A stretch of DNA of 64,000 nt from Xaviernesmea oryzae (GTDB lineage Bacteria > Pseudomonadota > Alphaproteobacteria > Rhizobiales > Rhizobiaceae): the NCBI RefSeq assembly GCF_900177415.1, contig NZ_FXAF01000002.1, positions 496,001 through 560,000 of the forward strand. The letters run 5' to 3'. The first letter of the stretch is position 1, and every line of letters starts with the position of its first letter. The position numbers and the translations under genes were made by a program. Shown in pieces: positions 26,361 through 35,754 of the stretch. The notes under the pieces are model-generated. The model made no database searches, was not told where the DNA came from, and worked only from the letters and a program-made list of their open reading frames with translations.

Positions 26361-28183
26361 TCGGCCGCCTCCAGGAGATTGCCGTCGGCAACGTCGAGCT
26401 CGATCATGAAGACCGCGCCGCCCTCCGGATGATCGGCGACGCTCAAGCTGCCGCCGAAATCCTTGACGATATTGTAGGAGATCGAAAGCCCGAGGCCCAG
26501 GCCCTTGCCGACGCCCTTGGTGGTGAAGAACGGATCGAAGATGCGCTCGCGGATGGCGGCCGCCACACCCGGGCCGCGGTCGCGCACGGACACCATCACC
26601 TTGTCTCCGTGCACGGCGGCGGAAACGGTGATGCGGCGATCATCGAGCCCTTCGACGGCATCGGCGGCATTGGTGATGATGTTGACCAGCACCTGTTGAA
26701 GCCGCACCGCGCCCGCTTTCACTGCCTTCACCGCGGGATCGATCTCGATCTCGAGCTCCGCGTCCGCCGCCTTGAGCCGCGCGGCGACGATTTCCAGCGT
26801 GTCCCGCATGACGTCGTCGAGCGCGACCGGCCCGAGCTTCTCGTTCGGCTTGCGGGCGAAGTTGCGCAGATGCTTGCTGATCGAGGCCATGCGGTCGATG
26901 AGCGCGGAGATGCGCTTCACGTTGTCCCGCGCCTCCTCGGTGCGCCCGAGATCGATCAGGACGCCGGTCGTCTCGGCATAGGTCTTGGCGGCCGCCAGCG
27001 GCTGATTGAGTTCGTGGGAAAGTGCTGCCGACATCTGGCCGAGGCCCGCGAGCTTGCCGGCCTGGATGAGGTCCGCCTGGGTTTGACGGAGCCGCTGCTC
27101 GGTCAGGCGCCGCTCGGCGATCTCCTCCTCGATGCGGCTGTTGACCCGGGCAAGATCGGCGGTGCGTTCGGCAACGCGCCGTTCGAGCTCGTTGCGCGCC
27201 TCCGCCTGCAGCTGCATGCGCTCGTCTAGCCGGGCGCGGCGCTGCATGAAGATGGCGATCGCAAGGCCTGCGAGGCAGAGCATCAAGAGCACGGCGACGA
27301 TCGTCGTCGTGGCCTGCTTGTGAACGGAGCTGGTATCCATCAGGACGTTGACGGTCCAGCCGGCCTCAGGCATCGGCTGCGACACGACGAGATATTCCTT
27401 CGCGACCCCGCCATCGGCGATCGTCATCACGTTCCGGTCCGCGAAGGTGCCGTGTCTCACCGGCAGCTCGCGCAGCTTCGCATCCGCGTAACGGCGGGAG
27501 GCCTCGGTGCGGGCGATGCGGTCGGGCGTCAGCGGCAGGATGCTCGCATAGAGCCATTCCGGACTGCCGGTCATGAAGATGATGCCTTCCGGATCGGACA
27601 CGAAAATCCGGTCGTCGCCACCGCTCCAGGACGCCTCGATGGAATCGATATCCACCTTGAAGACGATCACCCCGTAGATGATGCCGTCGATTTCGATCGG
27701 CGAGCCGAAATAGTAACCGCGCTTCAGCGACGTGGTGCCGAGCGCGTAGAAACGCGACTGCCGGCCCTTGGCCGCCTCCAGGAAATAAGGACGATAGATG
27801 AAATTCTCGCCGACGAAGCTGACCGGGGAATCGTAGTTGCTGGCGGCGATCGTCTCGCCCTCCATGGTCATCACATAGATGTCCGAGGATTTGAGGAGCG
27901 CGTTGATCTCCTTGAGATAGGCATTCGTGCGCGCCCGCAATCCCTGGTTCTTCGGGTCGAAGATAAGCGCCTCGATATTGTTCTGGTCGGCGATCAGCGC
28001 CGGCAGCGCCTCGTATCGCTTCAGATGCCCGTCGAGCGCGGAGACGGCAAGGCGCAGCGTCGTGCCCGCCTGGACCTCGGCCTCGTTCATATAGCCGCGC
28101 GCAACGATATCGCCGCCCTTCAGGACCAGCGCCAGGCCGATCGCCGCAAGCGCGACCAGAGGCAGAAGAATGCGATATCTCAA
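26357..28183 (-). CDS. DctB-like sensor histidine kinase
   Basis: 608 residues: two membrane helices (about 5-25 and 295-312) flank a large periplasmic Cache/PAS-like sensor similar to DctB; a coiled coil follows (ARNELERRVAERTADLARV), then HisKA with ALSHELNQPLAAAKTYAETT (phospho-His) and HATPase (N-box VNIITNAADAVEGL, DRGPGV, FTTKGVGKGLGLGLSI). Autophosphorylates and signals to the DctD-like partner encoded 4 bp overlapping downstream. Probable ligand: an organic acid carried by TctCBA. Confidence 0.92.
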
Positions 28184-28420
28184 CAGGCGGGCTCCTCCAT
28201 CCGTCCCGGGCTTCTAGCGGGAACCGGCGGTCATTTTAATCCCTGTGCAGCCGATTTCCATAAAATCCTTCGAGACGGGAAAGCACGTTTTGCGAGCACT
28301 CCAGGCAGAAAGACAGGTGCGGGAGCGGTTTATACAAGTTTTACTTGACCCGATGCTGGGTCGGGAACAGTCTTGCGTCCGGGACAGGTCACGCCGAAAC
28401 GGCATCAAAAGGGGGTTATC

Positions 28421-28897
28421 GTGGTTTATGTGCTTGCACTTCTGATCGGCGTCGTCGCCGGCCTTCGCGCCATGACGGCGCCTGCCGCCGTCGCCTGGGC
28501 CGCCTATCTCGGCTGGCTCGATCTTTCCGGCTCCTGGCTCGCCTTCATGGGTTCGGTCTGGGCGGTCGGCATCTTCACGATCCTCGCGATCGTCGAACTC
28601 GTCACCGACCAGCTTCCGTCCACGCCGAGCCGCAAGGTGCCGCAGCAGTTCGGCGCCCGCATCCTCATGGGCGCGCTGGCGGGTGCCGCGATCGGCACGC
28701 CCTCTGGCGGCTGGATCGCGGGATTGATCGCCGGCATCATCGGCGCGGTCATCGGAACCTATGGCGGCGCGGCCGTCCGTGCCGGGCTTGCCAAGAGCTT
28801 CGGCAAGGATCTCCCGGCCGCCCTCATCGAGGATGCCGTCGCGATTGTCGGCGCCTACCTCATCGTGTCATCCCTGTCCGTTCCGGTTGCGCCATGA
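28421..28897 (+). CDS. DUF4126-type small membrane protein
   Basis: 158 residues from a GTG at 28421 with AGGGGG before it; a longer TTG-started reading (28373) has no ribosome site. Glycine-rich membrane helices (YVLALLIGVVAGLRAMTAPA, ILMGALAGAAIGTPSGGWIAG split by a polar loop) match DUF4126. Function unknown. The stop overlaps the next start as ATGA, tying it to the flavoprotein. Confidence 0.8.
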   Translation: MVYVLALLIGVVAGLRAMTAPAAVAWAAYLGWLDLSGSWLAFMGSVWAVGIFTILAIVELVTDQLPSTPSRKVPQQFGARILMGALAGAAIGTPSGGWIAGLIAGIIGAVIGTYGGAAVRAGLAKSFGKDLPAALIEDAVAIVGAYLIVSSLSVPVAP

Positions 28898-30267
28898 AGG
28901 CTTTCGACGCGATCATCATCGGCGCAGGACAGGCGGGCCCGTCGCTCGCCGGACGTTTCAACGACGCCGGCAAGACGGTCGCGATCATCGAGCGCAAGCA
29001 TGTCGGCGGCACCTGCGTCAACACGGGCTGCAAACCGACCAAGACGCTTGTCGCGAGCGCCTATGCGGCCCATCTCGCCCGCCGCGGCGCCGATTACGGC
29101 GTCGTGCTCGGCGGGCCGGTGAAGATCGACATGAAGGCGGTCATGCGCCGCTCGCATCAGGTGACGCTCGATTCCCGCCACGGCAACGAAAGCTGGCTGG
29201 AAGGCATGCCGAACTGCACGCTGATCCGCGGCCATGCGCGTTTCGAAAGCAGGAACACGGTGCGCGTCGGCGACGAATTGCTGACCGCTCCGCAGATATT
29301 CCTGAACGTCGGCGGACGGGCCGCGATCCCCGATTTCCCGGGCATCGGCGACGTGCCCTACATGACCAACAGCGACATCGTCATGCTCGACCGGGTGCCG
29401 GAACATCTCATCATCGTCGGCGGCAGTTATATCGGCCTCGAATTCGCGCAGATGTACCGCCGCTTCGGCGCGAAGGTGACGATCGTCGAGAAAGGCCCCC
29501 GCCTCATCGGCCGCGAGGACGAGGAAATCTCCGACGCGGTCCGCGGCATCCTGGAGGCGGAGGGGATCGACATCCGTACCGGCGCCGAATGCATCCGCCT
29601 CCGCAAGGACGGAGACAGGGTCGCGGTCGGGGTGAACTGCACCGAAGGCGCGCCGGAGGTCGTCGGCTCCGACATCCTGCTCGCGGTCGGACGCCGCCCG
29701 AACACGGACGACCTCGACCTCGACAAGACCGGCGTCGAGACGGATGCGCGGGGCTACGTCAAGGTCGACGACCGTCTCGCGACCAACGTGGACGGTATCT
29801 GGGCGATGGGCGACTGCAACGGCAAGGGCGCCTTCACCCACACCGCCTATAACGACTTCGAAATCATCGCCGCGAACCTCTTCGACGGCGAGGACCGCAA
29901 GGTGTCCGACCGGCTGCTCGGCTATGCGCTCTATATCGACCCGCCGCTCGGCCGCGTCGGCATGAGCGAGACCGAAGCCCGCAAAGCCGGAAAGAAGGTC
30001 CTCGTCGGCCGCCGGCCGATGACGCAGGTGGGCCGCGCGGTCGAAAAGGGCGAGACGCAGGGCTTCATGAAGATCGTGGCCGATGCGGAAACCAGACGGA
30101 TTCTCGGCGCCGCCATCCTCGGCACCGGCGGCGATGAATCGATCCACGGCGTGCTCGACATGATGAACGCCGGCGCCACCTTCGATGCGCTGCGCTGGGC
30201 GGTTCCGATCCATCCGACGGTCTCGGAACTCTGGCCGACCGTCATCCTCAGCATGCAGCCGACCTGA
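28894..30267 (+). CDS. FAD-dependent pyridine nucleotide-disulfide oxidoreductase, MerA-like
   Basis: 457 residues: FAD-binding GAGQAGPSLAGRF, redox disulfide CVNTGC (GGTCVNTGCKPTKTL), NAD(P)-binding GGSYIGLEFAQMYRRFG, FAD site WAMGDCNGKGAFTHTA and C-terminal HPTVSELWPT active-site His-Glu. All elements of a functional class I disulfide reductase are present. It lacks the vicinal C-terminal Cys pair of MerA proper, so mercury reduction is unlikely. Translationally coupled to the DUF4126 gene. Confidence 0.9.
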   Translation: MKAFDAIIIGAGQAGPSLAGRFNDAGKTVAIIERKHVGGTCVNTGCKPTKTLVASAYAAHLARRGADYGVVLGGPVKIDMKAVMRRSHQVTLDSRHGNESWLEGMPNCTLIRGHARFESRNTVRVGDELLTAPQIFLNVGGRAAIPDFPGIGDVPYMTNSDIVMLDRVPEHLIIVGGSYIGLEFAQMYRRFGAKVTIVEKGPRLIGREDEEISDAVRGILEAEGIDIRTGAECIRLRKDGDRVAVGVNCTEGAPEVVGSDILLAVGRRPNTDDLDLDKTGVETDARGYVKVDDRLATNVDGIWAMGDCNGKGAFTHTAYNDFEIIAANLFDGEDRKVSDRLLGYALYIDPPLGRVGMSETEARKAGKKVLVGRRPMTQVGRAVEKGETQGFMKIVADAETRRILGAAILGTGGDESIHGVLDMMNAGATFDALRWAVPIHPTVSELWPTVILSMQPT

Positions 30268-30367
30268 ACCTCTTTTGGACACGCGTAAAATTTTACCGGC
30301 CGCTTAAGGAGAGGCTAAGGCATTTCCGTCTATGAATGGGTTGTGTTCCTGTTCATGGTGGAAACAG

Positions 30368-32386
30368 ATGTGCGGTTTGGCTGGCTTCGCCGGTGAGGCA
30401 TGCGGCTCCGGAAATCCGGAGATGCTGCTGTCATCCATGGCTCACGCGATCGCCCATCGCGGGCCGGACGGACAGGGCGTGTTCTCCGCTCCGGGCGTCG
30501 GACTTGCGCATGTGCGGCTTTCGATCGTCGGGCTTGCCGACGGCCGGCAGCCGATGTCGGACAGCGACGGCCGGTACACGATCGTCTTCAACGGCGAGAT
30601 CTTCAACTACGTGGAACTGCGCGACGAGCTCAAGGCGCGCGGCGCGATCTTCAGAACCGGCAGCGACACCGAAGTCCTGCTGCAGCTCTATGCGACCTAC
30701 GGCGAGGCCTGCCTGTCGCGCCTCAACGGCGATTTCGCCTTTGCGATCTGGGATGCCTGCGAGCGGCGGCTGACGCTTGCCCGCGACCGCATGGGCGTCC
30801 GGCCGCTCTTCTACGCCGTACACAAGGGAGCTCTCTACTTCGCTTCCGAGGTGAAGGCGCTGCTGCGGGTGCCGGGCATCGAGGCGGAACTCGATCCGGT
30901 GGCGCTCGACCAGATTTTCACGCTCTGGGCGCCGATCCCGCCGCGCACCGCGTTCAAGAACATCTTCGAGCTGGAACCGGGCCATCTGATGACCGTCCGG
31001 AACGGCCGGACCGAAATCCGGCCCTATTGGAGCTTGGATTTTCCGGATGCGGGCGATCACGCCGAAGCCGATCAGGCCACGAAGGAAGAAGAGCTTCGGG
31101 CGCTGTTGGCGGATGCGACGCGGCTGAGGATGCGCGCCGACGTGCCGGTCGGTGCCTATCTCTCCGGCGGCCTCGATTCCTCACTGATCGCAGCGCTCGC
31201 CGCGCCGATGGCTCCGAACGGGCTGAACACCTTCTCGGTCACCTTCGACGATGCCGAGCATGACGAAAGCGCCTTCCAGATGGCGGTGGCGCAGGCACTC
31301 GGCACCCATCACCGCGCCGTCGCCTGCGGCCCGGGCGACATCGCAGGGAATTTCCCGGACGTGATCCGCTTCACCGAACGGCCCGTCCTGCGCACCGCCC
31401 CTGCCCCGCTTTACCGCCTTTCCGGGCTGGTGCGCGAAGCCGGCATGAAAGTGGTGCTGACCGGCGAAGGCGCCGACGAAGTGTTTGCCGGTTACGATAT
31501 CTTTCGCGAGGCGCGCGTTCGCCGCTTCTGCGGCCGCCAGCCGGGCTCGAAGATCAGGCCGCATCTCTTCCGCAAGCTCTATCCCTATCTGCCGGGTCTG
31601 AAGCAGCAGTCGGCGGACTATCTCGCCGCCTTCTTCGGCGCCGGCAACGATGCGGCCGACGATCCTCTCTTCTCGCACCGGCCCCGCTTCCGCTCGACGG
31701 CGGCGGCAAAGATCTTCTATTCCGACGACCTGCGTTCGACGCTGGGGACCTATGACGCCGCGGCGGAACTCGCCTCCCGCCTGCCGGAAGATTTCGGCCG
31801 CTGGCATCCGCTCCATCAGGCGCAATATCTCGAAACCCGCTTCCTGCTCCCAGGTTATATCCTGTCCAGCCAGGGCGACCGCATGGCGATGGCGCACGGC
31901 ATCGAAGGGCGCTTCCCCTTCCTCGACCACCGGCTGGTGGAATTCGCAAGCCGCCTGCCGCCCGGCATGAAGCTCAAGGGGCTGGAAGAAAAACACATCC
32001 TGCGCCGCGTCGCGAAGGACCTGCTGCCGGACCTGATCAGCAAGCGCCCGAAACAGCCCTATCGCGCGCCGGACAGTCGCTCCTTTGCAGGCGGCAGCGA
32101 GCAGGCCTATGTGGGCGAATTGCTGAGTGAGCAGGCGATCGCCGGTTCCGGCCTCTTCAACGCCCGCGCCGTGTCGAAACTCCATCAAAAATGCCGTGCA
32201 CAACCCGTTTCGGGTTTCCGCGACAACGCCGCCTTCGTCGGCATCCTTTCAACCCAACTCTGGCTGAGGCGTTTCGAGACCCGCCAGGCGGCAGGCGTGC
32301 GGAATGCCGCGGCAGCGGCTGGAACGCCTCGCGTCATGGCCAAGAACAGGCAGACCAGCCTGGCGATAGGAACGCCCGCCGAATGA
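30368..32386 (+). CDS. Asparagine synthetase (glutamine-hydrolysing)-like amidotransferase
   Basis: 672 residues starting MCGLAGFAG; Cys2 is the glutaminase nucleophile. N-terminal Ntn domain (HRGPDGQG, RLSIVGLADGRQPM, FNGEIFNY, GSDTEVLL) and C-terminal synthetase domain with the PP-loop SGGLDSS and LTGEGADEVFAGY. The start codon sits at the conserved Met-Cys, so it is firm. It is coupled by ATGA to a GNAT-like gene. Homologues next to acyltransferases often act in special amidations rather than asparagine supply, so asnB is not assigned. The last 50 residues are extra and low-complexity. Confidence 0.9.
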   Translation: MCGLAGFAGEACGSGNPEMLLSSMAHAIAHRGPDGQGVFSAPGVGLAHVRLSIVGLADGRQPMSDSDGRYTIVFNGEIFNYVELRDELKARGAIFRTGSDTEVLLQLYATYGEACLSRLNGDFAFAIWDACERRLTLARDRMGVRPLFYAVHKGALYFASEVKALLRVPGIEAELDPVALDQIFTLWAPIPPRTAFKNIFELEPGHLMTVRNGRTEIRPYWSLDFPDAGDHAEADQATKEEELRALLADATRLRMRADVPVGAYLSGGLDSSLIAALAAPMAPNGLNTFSVTFDDAEHDESAFQMAVAQALGTHHRAVACGPGDIAGNFPDVIRFTERPVLRTAPAPLYRLSGLVREAGMKVVLTGEGADEVFAGYDIFREARVRRFCGRQPGSKIRPHLFRKLYPYLPGLKQQSADYLAAFFGAGNDAADDPLFSHRPRFRSTAAAKIFYSDDLRSTLGTYDAAAELASRLPEDFGRWHPLHQAQYLETRFLLPGYILSSQGDRMAMAHGIEGRFPFLDHRLVEFASRLPPGMKLKGLEEKHILRRVAKDLLPDLISKRPKQPYRAPDSRSFAGGSEQAYVGELLSEQAIAGSGLFNARAVSKLHQKCRAQPVSGFRDNAAFVGILSTQLWLRRFETRQAAGVRNAAAAAGTPRVMAKNRQTSLAIGTPAE

Positions 32387-33540
32387 ACCCGTCGCCGAAC
32401 CCGGTCCATCTCGAAGAGCCTTCCCCCGTCCGGCCCCTCCGCGAGCCCAGCCGCTGCGTGCGCCCCATGGAGGCCGCCGATCTTCCCGCCGTCGGGCGGC
32501 TCTTCAACAAGGCGTTCCGCAGGAAAAACGAGGAGCCGCAGCAGGATCTCCTCGGCTATCTCGACCACGTTTTCCTGCAAAATCCGGGCTATGCGCCGGA
32601 ACACGGCAGCATCGTACACAAGGACGGCACGGGGCGCATCGACAGCGCGCTGCTTTCGCTCCCCATGTCCTTTCATGCCATGGGCCACCGCATCACGGCG
32701 CGGCTTCTCTGCGCCTTCATGGCGGACGGCAGGGCGGGATTTGCCGGCGCGGCGAAACTGGCGCGGGCAATCCGCCTCTCGCAGCCGGATCTCTGCTTTT
32801 CCGACAATGCCTCTCCCGTCAGCGCCGACCACTGGATCACGGGCGGCGGTTTCATGCTGCCCATCCAGAGCCTCGAATGGCGGCGAACCTTCCGCCCCTT
32901 CCAAGGAGGGTTCGAGCGGCTGAGGGAGACGATGCCGGCGTTCCGGCATCTCCGGCTCACTCCGCTCCTCAAACCCGCCGATCTCGTCGCGCGCCGCCTG
33001 TTCGGCGCCTTCGTTCCCCCGGGGCCACCGGGCATGGCCTCCATCGAAGCGGGCCTGGACGAATTTCTCGCCTGCGCTCGGCAAATGACGGAGCGTTTCG
33101 CCATCCGGCCGGACTGGTCGCGCGAGGACCTCGCCTGGCTGATGGATACGGCCGCCCTGAACACATCCCTCGGCCAGCTCCGCTGCAGGATCGTCGTCAA
33201 CGCCCAGGGCGCGACGGTCGGCTGTTACCTCTTCTCCGGCAGGCCGGGGGAAATGGCGCACGTCCTCAACGTCCTCTGCCTGGAGGGCCGGGAATTCGAC
33301 GTCGTCGGACATATGTTCGCCGATCTTGCCGCGTCCGGTTATGCCGCAGCCCGCGGCATGGCCCAGCCGTTCCTGATGAATGCGCTGATGCGCCAACGGC
33401 AGATGAATTTCCGGCACCGCGGTTATTTCTGCATGGTCACCCAGCATCGGGACATCCGCGAAGCGGCGCTCCGCAACGACATCTTCATCGGCGGCCTGGC
33501 TTCGGAAAGCTGGAGCCGGCTGCTTACGGATTTTCGATAG
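32383..33540 (+). CDS. Putative GNAT-fold acyltransferase coupled to the amidotransferase
   Basis: 385 residues from the ATG overlapping the amidotransferase stop. The opening CVRPMEAADLPAVGRLFNKAF looks like the first strand-helix of an N-acyltransferase. A long middle region and a C-terminal half (QGATVGCYLFSGRPGE, MRQRQMNFRHRGYFCMV) suggest a double GNAT-like fold. I recognise no named family and see no clean acetyl-CoA RxxGxG/A loop. Translational coupling implies that the two proteins act on the same small molecule or polymer. Confidence 0.7.
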   Translation: MNPSPNPVHLEEPSPVRPLREPSRCVRPMEAADLPAVGRLFNKAFRRKNEEPQQDLLGYLDHVFLQNPGYAPEHGSIVHKDGTGRIDSALLSLPMSFHAMGHRITARLLCAFMADGRAGFAGAAKLARAIRLSQPDLCFSDNASPVSADHWITGGGFMLPIQSLEWRRTFRPFQGGFERLRETMPAFRHLRLTPLLKPADLVARRLFGAFVPPGPPGMASIEAGLDEFLACARQMTERFAIRPDWSREDLAWLMDTAALNTSLGQLRCRIVVNAQGATVGCYLFSGRPGEMAHVLNVLCLEGREFDVVGHMFADLAASGYAAARGMAQPFLMNALMRQRQMNFRHRGYFCMVTQHRDIREAALRNDIFIGGLASESWSRLLTDFR

Positions 33541-33643
33541 GTCCCGGCCAGCTCCGGTCGGCCGGCCTCTCCGCCGGCACGGGATCAAAACGGCGTTTCG
33601 CGGGTTTCTTCCCTGAGTGAAAAAAGATTCAGGAGGAAACCTC

Positions 33644-33859
33644 ATGGCCAATGCCAACTCGAAACGGCTTGGAGCAGCAACCCGCGGGAAAAGCAGCGGA
33701 AACGGCGCCATGACGGATATCGACAAGAACGTCCTGCCCGAGAACATGGTGCTCTCCAACCGCGACAAGGCACAGCACTCGCGGCAGCGGGGATTGGACG
33801 GCAAATCCGTTCAGACGGAACAATTTCACAACCATGAGGCCAACCACCTCGACGACTGA
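33644..33859 (+). CDS. Small hydrophilic disordered protein, 71 aa
   Basis: ATG after AGGAGGAAACCTC. Begins MANANSKRLGAATRGKSSG; rich in Asn, Gln, Lys, His and Asp, without hydrophobic core. Its middle, VLPENMVLSNRDKAQHSRQRG, is the only ordered-looking part. Conserved-type rhizobial stress protein by composition; function unknown. Confidence 0.7.
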   Translation: MANANSKRLGAATRGKSSGNGAMTDIDKNVLPENMVLSNRDKAQHSRQRGLDGKSVQTEQFHNHEANHLDD

Positions 33860-34038
33860 AAAAGGACGCACATTCACGACTGGGTGAGAAGAGGCGCGAA
33901 GGCGTCCGGACAGCCATAATTTGTCGTTCTTCCCTTGCAAAGGAGGAGAGAAGGAGTAGTCTTGGCCCATTGCAAGTAGGGGGGTGTCGGCGACGGGAAT
34001 GCAGAAACGTTTTCGCCGTCTGAGTGGAGGCCGAAAAG

Positions 34039-34254
34039 ATGAATCCGGCAATCCTGACGAATACCTTTGAACCCAGCGACTTGGCGTTTCTCCAGCGCCT
34101 TTTCGACCATCTTTGCGCGGAACGCGGGCTGCCCGGCGGAAGCCTCGCCGCCAATGATCTCGCTGCGAAGATCATCCAGCTCTACCAGCAGGGCGTGCGG
34201 GACGAAAGGGACCTGCAGGCCCAGCTCGACTGCGGAGCGATGCCGAAAAACTGA
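34039..34254 (+). CDS. Hypothetical protein, 71 aa
   Basis: ATG at 34039 is preceded by GGAGG with 8-bp spacing, favouring it over an in-frame GTG at 34024. Helical, soluble (DLAFLQRLFDHLCAERGL, AAKIIQLYQQGVRDERDL). No family name recalled, but the pattern is common in rhizobia. It is convergent with the DUF892 gene, 28 bp apart. Confidence 0.65.
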   Translation: MNPAILTNTFEPSDLAFLQRLFDHLCAERGLPGGSLAANDLAAKIIQLYQQGVRDERDLQAQLDCGAMPKN

Positions 34255-34282
34255 GCGATGCCGCCTCTCCTGGGGGGCTCTC

Positions 34283-34795
34283 CTACCTTTTAGCCATCAG
34301 ATCGCGCTCGTCCCGCATGAGGAATATGCGGGTGATCGTGTCGAGATTGGCTTCCAGCCATTCCGCCATGGCGATTTCTTCCGCCAGGATCTGCTCGAAG
34401 ACGAGCTTCGCACCCATTTCCTCGAGCTCGTCCGCCGCGGCGATGAGAACGCGATAGCTGGCGATTTCGAGATGCTCGAAAGCATAGCCCGTCATCGTCC
34501 CCCTCACGACCTCGTCGCTCGTCAGCATCCCGCCGACACCCTGCGCCTTCGCCGCGAGCTTCGCCGCCATGTCCTTCAGCGCCAGCGCGCCGCCCGAGCC
34601 GGAGAACTGGTCGAGCAGGTCCTTCAGCGCCTGCGCATGTCCTTCCGTTTCGTGAAGGTGCGCGATGATCCGGGCCTTGAGGTCCGGATAGCTTTCGATG
34701 CGCCGCGACTGGGCGGCCAGCATGGTGATCGCCTGCTCCTCCATGGCATGTGCGGCGCGAAGCCAAGTCAGGAAATTGTCTTGGGCATGTGTCAT
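34283..34795 (-). CDS. DUF892 / YciF-like ferritin-type protein
   Basis: 170 residues; the ATG at 34795 lies 7 bp from GGAG, whereas the ATG at 34801 abuts the ribosome site. A four-helix bundle with carboxylate/His ligands: AHAMEEQAITML, HETEGHAQALKD, FEHLEIASYRVLI and EEIAMAEWLE. The YciE/YciF family is induced by osmotic and general stress, and an exact EcfG promoter lies about 60 bp upstream. Iron binding is inferred from the fold. Confidence 0.88.
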   Translation of the reverse strand: MTHAQDNFLTWLRAAHAMEEQAITMLAAQSRRIESYPDLKARIIAHLHETEGHAQALKDLLDQFSGSGGALALKDMAAKLAAKAQGVGGMLTSDEVVRGTMTGYAFEHLEIASYRVLIAAADELEEMGAKLVFEQILAEEIAMAEWLEANLDTITRIFLMRDERDLMAKR

Positions 34796-34856
34796 TCGCA
34801 TCTCCTCGAAAATGATCAGCCGCCGGAGAGGAGAATGGGCGCAACCGACGGATTTC

Positions 34857-34881
34857 AACCCCTGACGGCACGCGAAGTTCC
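34857..34881 (-). promoter_or_regulatory. EcfG-type promoter of the DUF892 gene
   Basis: Minus strand GGAAC (34881-34877), 16 bp, GGTT (34860-34857), about 62 bp before the ATG at 34795. Confidence 0.65.
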
Positions 34882-34963
34882 TCTTCGCGTCGTCCCGGCG
34901 GAACATTTGCACCCGGTTGCGAATTATCCCGCTGCAGAATGAACAGCCATAGAGGCAAGCATC

Positions 34964-35167
34964 ATGACCCGCGCAGGCAGGGCGAATTCGATCATCGGAG
35001 CCATCATCGTGGTATTTCTGGTGCTGGCGCTCGGTTATTACTTCACCGGCAGCCAGGATACGGCGCAGGCGCCCGGCGCTCCCGCAGCGACCGATACCGC
35101 CCAGACGCCGGCACCTGCGCCGGCCCCGGGGACCGACACCACCAACACCGGCTCCACCAATCCGTAA
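34964..35167 (+). CDS. Small membrane protein, 67 aa, Ala/Pro/Thr-rich tail
   Basis: One N-terminal hydrophobic helix (IIGAIIVVFLVLALGYYF, about residues 10-27), then a low-complexity Ala-Pro-Thr-Asp tail that would lie in the periplasm. GAGGC precedes the ATG. Divergent from the DUF892 gene. Function unknown. Confidence 0.65.
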   Translation: MTRAGRANSIIGAIIVVFLVLALGYYFTGSQDTAQAPGAPAATDTAQTPAPAPAPGTDTTNTGSTNP

Positions 35168-35182
35168 GCGCGACGATTGCGA

Positions 35183-35207
35183 GGAACAATCGCCATGCCG
35201 GGCGGTT
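35183..35207 (+). promoter_or_regulatory. EcfG-type promoter of the Pro-rich small protein
   Basis: GGAAC (35183-35187), 16 bp, GGTT (35204-35207), 28 bp before the ATG at 35236. Confidence 0.6.
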
Positions 35208-35235
35208 GTGGATCGAGTAACAGGGAGCCTATCCC

Positions 35236-35418
35236 ATGATGCCCGATCCCCGCGAACCGAGCGAACAGCCACCCATGCCGGCGCCCGTCTGGACGCCGGA
35301 GCCACCGGTTGAAGAGCCTGAACCCGATCGCCTGCCGGACGAGATACCGCTGCCCAATCCGGACGAAAGTCCCGATCCGCCAGCTTACATGCCGCCCGGC
35401 AGCCTGATCCTGCATTGA
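35236..35418 (+). CDS. Small proline/glutamate-rich protein, 60 aa
   Basis: Low-complexity acidic Pro-rich protein (MMPDPREPSEQPPMPAP...PPGSLILH) with GGGAGCC upstream of the ATG and an exact EcfG promoter. Probably disordered. Short, biased composition lowers certainty, but promoter, ribosome site and reading frame agree. Confidence 0.6.
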   Translation: MMPDPREPSEQPPMPAPVWTPEPPVEEPEPDRLPDEIPLPNPDESPDPPAYMPPGSLILH

Positions 35419-35454
35419 CGAGATACCGGCACGCGACAGCGCCGAGGTGCAATC

Positions 35455-35658
35455 ATGAACATGCATAGCCGTCCCCATGTGAGCCACCGGGAGACGCAGG
35501 AAGGCAGCCGCCGGAGACCGGCGAAGTCCGGTCTCTGGAAACTGCTGGCCGCGGCAGCCCTGATCCTTCTCGGGCTGGCCGTGGTGGTGGAACTTTTCGA
35601 AGACACGGAAAGCGCTTTCAACGCGCCCGATCCGGCCCAGCAGACCCAAGATGAATGA
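35455..35658 (+). CDS. Small single-span membrane protein, 67 aa
   Basis: Basic N-terminal tail (residues 1-28), one membrane helix (LWKLLAAAALILLGLAVVVE), then an acidic tail (LFEDTESAFNAPDPAQQ). Topology: N-terminus inside. It lies 37 bp after the Pro-rich gene, probably in the same transcript. Function unknown. Confidence 0.65.
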   Translation: MNMHSRPHVSHRETQEGSRRRPAKSGLWKLLAAAALILLGLAVVVELFEDTESAFNAPDPAQQTQDE

Positions 35659-35700
35659 CAGCCGGCACCTGCACTTCCCGAACGTTGCGGACCAGCTTCG

Positions 35701-35725
35701 GGAACAAGGATAAAATTCGCACGTT
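35701..35725 (+). promoter_or_regulatory. EcfG-type promoter of the phospholipase D-like gene
   Basis: GGAAC (35701-35705), 16 bp, CGTT (35722-35725), exact consensus, 30 bp before the GTG start at 35755. Confidence 0.7.
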
Positions 35726-35754
35726 TTCCAGTCGTTTATGACGAGGTCGCGCAG

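Noticed and set aside
30268..30367. EcfG promoter before the amidotransferase gene
   Set aside because: No GGAAC on the plus strand in this gap; only a GTTCC in the wrong direction without a matching -10 to a gene.
35659..35754. ATG at 35739 as start of the PLD gene
   Set aside because: Out of frame with the HKD-containing protein; the GTG at 35755 is in frame and follows the EcfG promoter at a normal distance.
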